NCBI RefSeq assembly: GCF_900102635.1
Contig: NZ_FMZQ01000006.1
Coordinates: 1-64,000, forward strand
Length of the DNA: 64,000 nt
Direction: 5' to 3'
Source of the DNA: Ectopseudomonas chengduensis
GTDB taxonomy: Bacteria; Pseudomonadota; Gammaproteobacteria; Pseudomonadales; Pseudomonadaceae
Part shown: in pieces, positions 58,691-64,000 of the stretch
Layout: each line of letters starts with the position of its first letter
Numbering within the stretch: the first letter of the stretch is position 1
Position numbers and translations under genes: made by a program
The notes under the pieces: generated by a model
Seen by the model: only the letters and a program-made list of their open reading frames with translations
Told to the model about the DNA's origin: nothing
Databases searched by the model: none

Positions 58691-59020
58691 TTCGTAAATT
58701 AGATTTACTCTCAAATGTAAATTCTTACTATTTGCGTCTGACCCAACAGGGCCGGCAAATAGTGGCGCTTCTTTTTTCCTGGTGCTCGCTCTCGATGGCG
58801 TGTTGTCCATCCGAGGCTTTGCCACGGCCCTTTCGATTGGTTTTGACCATTGCATGCCGGCTGCTTCCGCTGACCACGGCGGAGCATGCCGCCGATGTTG
58901 CGAAATTGGTCAGCCGGCGAAGCCTATGTCCGGGGAGTGCAGGGTTCGAGTTCCTGTGCAAGACGGTCGCTGGAAACAAGCCGACAACTCGACTCACCTC
59001 GATCACTGGGAGCAATCCAC
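58691..59020 (+). promoter_or_regulatory. pirA leader with GTAAAT inverted repeats
   Basis: The 330 bases between pirS and pirA contain no gene. Near its start, GTAAAT-TAG-ATTTAC (58694-58708) is a perfect inverted repeat, and GTAAAT-TCT-TAC recurs at 58717-58728. Such paired repeats fit operators for PirR or Fur. The rest is GC-rich sequence without obvious structure, ending in GGGAG before the pirA ATG. Confidence 0.45.
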
Positions 59021-61105
59021 ATGTCACTGAACCCGCGACGTCTCGCTGTATCGTCTCGGCCTCGATTCAAGCAAACCCTATTGGCAGTCGCGCTGGCTTC
59101 GCTGGCCTGCTCGGTTGCTGCCGACGAGAAGTCCAGGCAACTGGAACTCGGAGCGGTGGTCGTCACCGCCACGGGCTTCGAGCAAAGCGTCAAGGACGCT
59201 CCCGCCGCCATTACGGTCATCTCCGCAGAAGAGCTGAAGAAGCGCTCCTATACCGATGTGACCGACGCGCTGAAGAATGTGGCAGGTGTGCAGATTGCCG
59301 GTGGCGGGGTGGAGCGCTCGATCCAGATCCGTGGCATGACCTCGGGCTATACGCTGTTTCTGATCGATGGTCGGCCGATGCAGGGCAACGACGCCTTCGG
59401 CCTTAACGGTACCCAGAACGGTACGCCGATCAACTTCCTGCCACCCATCGAGGCGATCGAGCGCATCGAGGTCATTCGTGGCCCGGCGTCGTCCCTGTAT
59501 GGCTCCGATGCCATGGGCGGGGTGATCAACATCATCACCAAGAAAATCCGCAACGAGTTCGCCGGCAGCATCACCACCGAGTACAGCCTGGCCGACAGCG
59601 CCAACAAGGTGAACGAGGACGGTTACCAGACCAGCGCCTATCTCAACGCGCCGCTGATCGAGGATGTGCTGGCCTTGCAGGTCAACGGTTCATTCCTGCA
59701 CCAGGACGAAAGCCATTTCCTCGGCGGTGACGACAGCGCTGCCTCCGACCCCAGGTACAGAAGAAGCAACCTGGGCGGCAAGCTGGGCTGGAACATCGAC
59801 GAGCAGAACCTGGTCACCTTCAACTACAACGAGGCGCTGCAACGGCGTTGGGCCAATCCGGGCAAGAGCATCGACGTGGCCGATGAGCCGAGCTACAACG
59901 AGTCGATCCTCAAGACCTACGCCATCACCCACGAAGGGCGTTACGACAACCTGCTGCTGGATACCTACGTCAACTTCGACACCTCGGAGAACCCGACCCG
60001 GGTCAACGCCAATACCGGCAATGGCATCGAGTACAACGTGCTGACGGCCAACGCCCAGGCGACCTATTTCCTCGGCTCCCATGCGCTGACCGGTGGCCTG
60101 ACCCACAAGTACGAGGAGCTCAAGGACGGTGCCAGCAGCGGCCTGCGTCCGCCGGTCGTTCCAGTTGCCGATGCCGTGGTGGAGATGGATCGCTACCAGA
60201 ACTCGATCTTCCTGGAAGACAACTGGAGCCTGACCGACGACCTGTCGCTGACCCTCAGTGCCCGCTATGACGACAACGAGGCGTTCGGCAGCGAAGTCAG
60301 TCCCAAGGTCTATGCCGTCTATCACCTGACCGAGAACTTCACCCTCAAGGGCGGTGTGACCTCCGGTTACAAGGCACCTAGCCTGCGTCAGGCCGCAACC
60401 GATTTTGGCTCCACCTCGAGGGGCGGCGTCATCATCGGCAACCCCGAGTTGACGCCGGAGACCAGCCTCAACCGCGAGGTCGGCATCGGCTACGAGAACG
60501 TCGATCTGGGCCTCAACACGACCTTGACCGTCTACCAGACCGACTACAAGGACAAGATCAACCGCACTGGTCGCGTCTGCGAGCCGAACGTGCCCTGCGT
60601 GTACAACGGCGCCACCTACCCGGCGCACCAGTTCGGCTACACCGCCTACGAAAACGTGGACGAGGTAGAGCTGAGGGGCGTGGAGTTCACCCTCGATTAC
60701 CAGCTACTCGACAACCTGATGTATCGCCACAGCTACACCTATACCCGTACGGAGCAGAAGACCGGCCAGTACAAGGGCGAGCCGCTCAACGACATGGCCA
60801 AGCACATGTTCAACGTCTCGCTGGACTTGCAGGCAACGGAGAAGCTGAACCTCTGGACCCAGCTCAATTACCGGGGCGAGACATCCGGGCGCTGGCAGAC
60901 CGGCACCAGTGGTGCTTCCACCAATGGCGTGACCTACCCGTCCTATACCTTTGCCGACGTCGGTCTGGTGTACAGGCCGACCAAGGACCTCAGCCTGAAG
61001 TTCGGCGTGTACAACGTCACCAACAAGGAAGTCACCACCGACGATGACTATGCCTACAACCTCGATGGCAGGCGGTACGTGTTCGGCCTGACTCAGAACT
61101 TCTGA
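59021..61105 (+). CDS. pirA: TonB-dependent ferric siderophore receptor PirA
   Basis: This is an outer-membrane receptor of the FepA/CirA family for ferric enterobactin-type catecholates. A signal peptide lies at about 1-34, a TonB box in LELGAVVVTATGFEQ, the plug at about 55-170 (IQIRGMTSGYTLFLIDGRP; PASSLYGSDAMGGVINIIT) and the 22-strand barrel to the C-terminal aromatic LTQNF. The 694-residue length is slightly below PfeA and PirA of P. aeruginosa. It is placed after pirRS as in that species. Confidence 0.9.
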   Translation: MSLNPRRLAVSSRPRFKQTLLAVALASLACSVAADEKSRQLELGAVVVTATGFEQSVKDAPAAITVISAEELKKRSYTDVTDALKNVAGVQIAGGGVERSIQIRGMTSGYTLFLIDGRPMQGNDAFGLNGTQNGTPINFLPPIEAIERIEVIRGPASSLYGSDAMGGVINIITKKIRNEFAGSITTEYSLADSANKVNEDGYQTSAYLNAPLIEDVLALQVNGSFLHQDESHFLGGDDSAASDPRYRRSNLGGKLGWNIDEQNLVTFNYNEALQRRWANPGKSIDVADEPSYNESILKTYAITHEGRYDNLLLDTYVNFDTSENPTRVNANTGNGIEYNVLTANAQATYFLGSHALTGGLTHKYEELKDGASSGLRPPVVPVADAVVEMDRYQNSIFLEDNWSLTDDLSLTLSARYDDNEAFGSEVSPKVYAVYHLTENFTLKGGVTSGYKAPSLRQAATDFGSTSRGGVIIGNPELTPETSLNREVGIGYENVDLGLNTTLTVYQTDYKDKINRTGRVCEPNVPCVYNGATYPAHQFGYTAYENVDEVELRGVEFTLDYQLLDNLMYRHSYTYTRTEQKTGQYKGEPLNDMAKHMFNVSLDLQATEKLNLWTQLNYRGETSGRWQTGTSGASTNGVTYPSYTFADVGLVYRPTKDLSLKFGVYNVTNKEVTTDDDYAYNLDGRRYVFGLTQNF

Positions 61106-61216
61106 TCCGCAGCACAGCTTCCAGGCTGCCCTGGAGCCCTTCCGGGTGGCCTTTGCCGCCAGCTCCTGGCGCGCTGCTGCGGCATTCCCGAACACTCAAA
61201 AAGTGAGGAAAGCGAT

Positions 61217-62179
61217 ATGACGCTGTTCAAGCGTACCCTGATCAACCTGTTGCACCTTGGCGCGCTGATGTGCGCCGTATCGGCCCAGGCCGCCTACCCG
61301 CTGGTGATCGAACATGGCCAGGGCAAGCTGACGTTGGACCAGGCGCCCACGCGCGTCGCCGTTTTCGATCTGGGCGTGCTCGACACGCTCGATGCCCTTG
61401 GCATCGCCGCTGCTGGCGTGCCGCAGATGGCCGGGCCGGCCTACCTGAAAGCACACTACGCAGGGCGCGAGATCGTCAATGTCGGCACCTTGTTCGAGCC
61501 GGATCAGGCGGCCCTGGAACGGCTCAAACCTGACCTGATCATCATCGCCGGCCGCTCCAGCAATCAGTTCGAGACGCTCTCGGCGCTGGCGCCGACCATC
61601 GACCTGAGCATCGCGCCAGACCACTTTCTGGCGGGCGTGCAGGGCAATCTGCAACTGCTGGGCGAGATCTTCGACAAGCAGGATCAGGCTACGCAGCTGC
61701 AAGCGCAACTGAACAAGGCGCTGGCTGCCGTTCATGCCAAGTCCGCCGGCCTGAGTTCGCTGACGCTGTTCACCGTCAATGACGCGCTGATGCTGCATGC
61801 GCCGGGCGAGCGTTTCGGCATGCTCAACGAAGTGCTGGGCACTCGCTCGGTGGTCGAGCCGGTGGACCCGGCGAGCGTTGCGCAGGGGCGCCCGGCGCCG
61901 GATTCACCCGAGGCCAGGCAACTGCGCGAGCGGCAGCAGGTACGCCTGGAGGCGGCGTTGAAAGAACAGCCGCAATGGTTGGTGATCCTCGATCGTGGCG
62001 CGGCAACCGGCGGCGAAGGCAAGGCCGACGAGACGCTGGGCAAGCATGCCGGTATAGCAGCCAGCAAGGCCTGGGCCGATGGCAAGGTGTTCTACCTCGA
62101 TCCGGCGACCTGGTATATCGCCACTGGCGGCTACCAGGGGCTGATGAGCACCCTGAAGGATTTCGCCGCCGCGCAATAA
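61217..62179 (+). CDS. periplasmic siderophore-binding protein (FatB/CeuE-like)
   Basis: This solute-binding protein of the cluster-8 iron-siderophore type has a cleavable signal peptide (about 1-24, ending AQA). It has the family motifs AVFDLGVLDTLDALGI, PDLIIIAGRSSNQFETLSAL and LVILDRGAATGGEGK, and binds catecholate iron for an ABC importer. No permease or ATPase gene is adjacent. It stands between pirA and cysM, where P. aeruginosa has no gene, so it is an addition to the locus. Confidence 0.85.
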   Translation: MTLFKRTLINLLHLGALMCAVSAQAAYPLVIEHGQGKLTLDQAPTRVAVFDLGVLDTLDALGIAAAGVPQMAGPAYLKAHYAGREIVNVGTLFEPDQAALERLKPDLIIIAGRSSNQFETLSALAPTIDLSIAPDHFLAGVQGNLQLLGEIFDKQDQATQLQAQLNKALAAVHAKSAGLSSLTLFTVNDALMLHAPGERFGMLNEVLGTRSVVEPVDPASVAQGRPAPDSPEARQLRERQQVRLEAALKEQPQWLVILDRGAATGGEGKADETLGKHAGIAASKAWADGKVFYLDPATWYIATGGYQGLMSTLKDFAAAQ

Positions 62180-62186
62180 AGAAATG

Positions 62187-62240
62187 GCATGGCCCGGATG
62201 CTGTCCGGGCCACCATCAGACGATCCCGGACAGCATTCGG
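62187..62240. repeat. GC-rich inverted repeats after the binding-protein gene
   Basis: GGCCCGGATGCTGTCCGGGCC (about 62191-62211) and CCCGGACAGCATTCGGG (about 62225-62241) are inverted relatives of the repeats after dinB. They probably act as a terminator or REP element ahead of cysM. Confidence 0.45.
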
Positions 62241-62341
62241 GTCGAGGCTCGATCACGCCCTGCAACCGATCATGGCGTGATGAAGCGACGGGTTCGGCGT
62301 ATCATGATGCCCCTTCGCGTCAGTCTGGATTCGAGCGACCC

Positions 62342-63247
62342 ATGACCCTGCAATTCCCCACCATTGCCGACTGCATCGGCAATACCCCCCTGGTACGCCT
62401 GCAACGCCTGGGCGGCGAAACCAGCAATACCCTGCTGGTCAAGCTGGAAGGCAACAACCCGGCCGGCTCGGTCAAGGACCGCCCGGCGTTGTCGATGATC
62501 AATCGCGCCGAGCTGCGTGGCGATATCCAGCCTGGCGACACCCTGATCGAAGCCACCAGCGGCAATACTGGCATCGCCCTGGCAATGGCGGCGGCGATCA
62601 AGGGCTACAAGATGATCCTGATCATGCCGGACAACTCCACCGCCGAGCGCAAGTGGGCAATGACCGCTTACGGTGCCGAGCTGATCCTGGTCAGCAAGGA
62701 GGAGGGCATGGAGGGCGCGCGTGACCTGGCCGAGCGGCTGCAGGCCGAAGGGCGCGGCAAGGTGCTCGACCAGTTCGCCAACGGCGATAATCCCGAGGCG
62801 CACTACAGCGGTACCGGCCCGGAAATCTGGCGCCAGACCGGCGGAACCATCACTCACTTCATCAGCTCCATGGGCACCACCGGCACCATCATGGGCACCT
62901 CGCGTTACCTCAAGGAGCAGAACCCGGCGATCCAGATCGTTGGTCTGCAGCCGCAGGAAGGCTCGGCCATTCCCGGCATCCGCCGCTGGCCCGAGGAATA
63001 TCTGCCGAAGATCTATCAGGCCGAACGTGTCGATCAGGTGATGGACATGGGCCAGACCGAGGCCGAGCACGTCATGCGCCGTCTGGCGCGGGAAGAGGGC
63101 ATCTTCTGCGGTGTGTCTTCCGGCGGTTCTGTGGCCGGCATGCTGCGCTTGTCGCAGCAAGTGGAAAACGCGGTGCTGGTGGCGATCATCTGCGATCGCG
63201 GCGACCGTTACCTGTCCACCGGCGTTTACGAAGAACCGGCGCGCTGA
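62342..63247 (+). CDS. cysM: cysteine synthase B
   Basis: The PLP enzyme makes cysteine from O-acetylserine and sulfide or thiosulfate. Lys45 in [11 protein letters not shown] is the PLP lysine; [18 protein letters not shown] and the GTTGTIMG phosphate loop are intact. It is 301 residues, near the usual CysM length. ATG 62342 starts it. Its stop overlaps the rlmD start. Confidence 0.95.
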   Translation: MTLQFPTIADCIGNTPLVRLQRLGGETSNTLLVKLEGNNPAGSVKDRPALSMINRAELRGDIQPGDTLIEATSGNTGIALAMAAAIKGYKMILIMPDNSTAERKWAMTAYGAELILVSKEEGMEGARDLAERLQAEGRGKVLDQFANGDNPEAHYSGTGPEIWRQTGGTITHFISSMGTTGTIMGTSRYLKEQNPAIQIVGLQPQEGSAIPGIRRWPEEYLPKIYQAERVDQVMDMGQTEAEHVMRRLAREEGIFCGVSSGGSVAGMLRLSQQVENAVLVAIICDRGDRYLSTGVYEEPAR

Positions 63248-64000
63248 TGGCCAGACGCAGCTCCAACCTGCGCTTTCAGCCCAGCGGCGGCAGTCGTGCG
63301 GCGCAGGTTCCGGTCGGCAAGAAGCAGAAGCTTGCCATCGAACGCCTGGCCGGTGACGGTCGTGGCATCGCCTTCGAAGGCGGGCGCACCTGGTTCGTCA
63401 GTGGCGCCCTGGCCGGCGAGCAGGTCGAAGCGCGGGTGCTCAGCGCCCGCAGCCAGACCGTCGAGGCGCGCGCCGAGCGCATCATCACCGCCAGCAGTGA
63501 GCGCCGTGAGGCGCCCTGCATGCACGCCGACCGCTGTGGCGGTTGCAACCTGCAGCACATGCCCCATGCCGATCAGTTGGCCCTGAAACAGCGCACGCTG
63601 GCCGAGCAGCTGTCACGTCTGGGCGGTGTGCAGCCGGATGAGTGGGCCGCGCCGCTGGCCGGTCCTGAATTCGGCTACCGCCGCCGCGCGCGTATCGCCG
63701 TGCGCTGGGACGCCAAGGCGCGTCAGCTGCAGGTCGGCTTTCGCGCAGAGGCCAGCCAGGACATCGTCGCCATCGATGAATGCCTGGTGCTGGTACAGCC
63801 CTTGCAACCCATTTTCAGCGCGTTACCGGCGTTGCTGCGCAGTCTGGAAAAACCGCAGGCTGTCGGGCACGTGGAGCTGTTCAGCGGTACTGCCGAAGCG
63901 CTGCTGCTGCGGCACACGGCAGTGCTGGCGGAGGCTGATCTGAGCCGCTTGCGCGCATTCTGCAGCGAGCATCGCGCGCAGCTGTGGCTGCAGGGCGAAG
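63247..64000 (+). CDS. rlmD: 23S rRNA (uracil-1939-C5)-methyltransferase, N-terminal part
   Basis: RlmD (RumA) methylates U1939 of 23S rRNA using SAM. The visible 251 residues hold a TRAM-type RNA-binding domain ([17 protein letters not shown]) and the iron-sulfur cluster cysteines in [15 protein letters not shown]. The frame has no stop and leaves the window, so the methyltransferase domain lies beyond base 64000. The start overlaps the cysM stop, as in P. aeruginosa, where relA follows. Confidence 0.92.
   Translation, partial: MARRSSNLRFQPSGGSRAAQVPVGKKQKLAIERLAGDGRGIAFEGGRTWFVSGALAGEQVEARVLSARSQTVEARAERIITASSERREAPCMHADRCGGCNLQHMPHADQLALKQRTLAEQLSRLGGVQPDEWAAPLAGPEFGYRRRARIAVRWDAKARQLQVGFRAEASQDIVAIDECLVLVQPLQPIFSALPALLRSLEKPQAVGHVELFSGTAEALLLRHTAVLAEADLSRLRAFCSEHRAQLWLQGE

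Overview
The window reads as a gamma-proteobacterial chromosome of the genus Pseudomonas, probably of the P. mendocina/oleovorans type: GC is high, and the right flank keeps the gene order of the P. aeruginosa rimO - cytochrome b561 - dinB - ldhA - gacS - pirR - pirS - pirA - cysM - rlmD neighbourhood. An IS1182-family insertion sequence fills bases 1-1596, and its left inverted repeat starts at base 1, which looks like a contig edge.

The centre is a complete-looking temperate siphophage prophage of about 46.5 kb (about 2921-49448). It was inserted by a large serine integrase into the 5' end of rimO. The integrase gene sits at the left end. A leftward early operon (4594-13862) carries a Dam-like methylase, an HNH protein, HD and DHH phosphohydrolases, a DUF2303 protein, a PrtN-like regulator and DUF3310/Lar-type proteins. 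A CI-like S24 repressor (13945-14712) and a Cro-like gene (14811) are divergent, with TTAGC-N4-GCTAA operators on both sides. The rightward early operon (15038-21715) has a CII-like regulator, small genes, a primase-helicase followed by iterons (candidate origin), and a Q-like gene. Late genes follow: two holins, terminase with upstream repeats, lambda-type head genes (W, portal, protease/scaffold, D, E, FII-like), tail tube, tape measure and tail-tip proteins, then a lambda R-type endolysin, a spanin pair with an embedded Rz1, and an SOS-boxed second DNA methylase.

Several cargo genes interrupt the late operon. A P22 immI-like unit (divergent Arc/Mnt-type repressors plus an antirepressor), an antisense BRCT-like gene and a zinc-ribbon membrane protein occupy the place where tail-assembly chaperones normally lie. 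A CsrA/RsmA-like gene lies antisense between tail-tip and lysis genes, in a host whose own Gac/Rsm sensor kinase gene gacS is about 7 kb beyond attR.

The most unusual signals are non-coding. A family of short hairpins in the early operons carries the same loop, CTCTGAC, always on the transcribed strand. attR retains the original first 16 codons of rimO, while the prophage supplies a substitute rimO start at attL. A C4-antisense-RNA-like structure and an Ash/Icd-like leader suggest RNA-based immunity layers in addition to CI and Arc/Ant.

Right of the prophage are a cytochrome b561 gene, two identical initiator tRNA-Met genes, dinB, a META-domain lipoprotein gene, ldhA, gacS, the pirRSA ferric-enterobactin-type uptake locus with an added siderophore-binding protein gene, cysM and the start of rlmD, which runs off the window.
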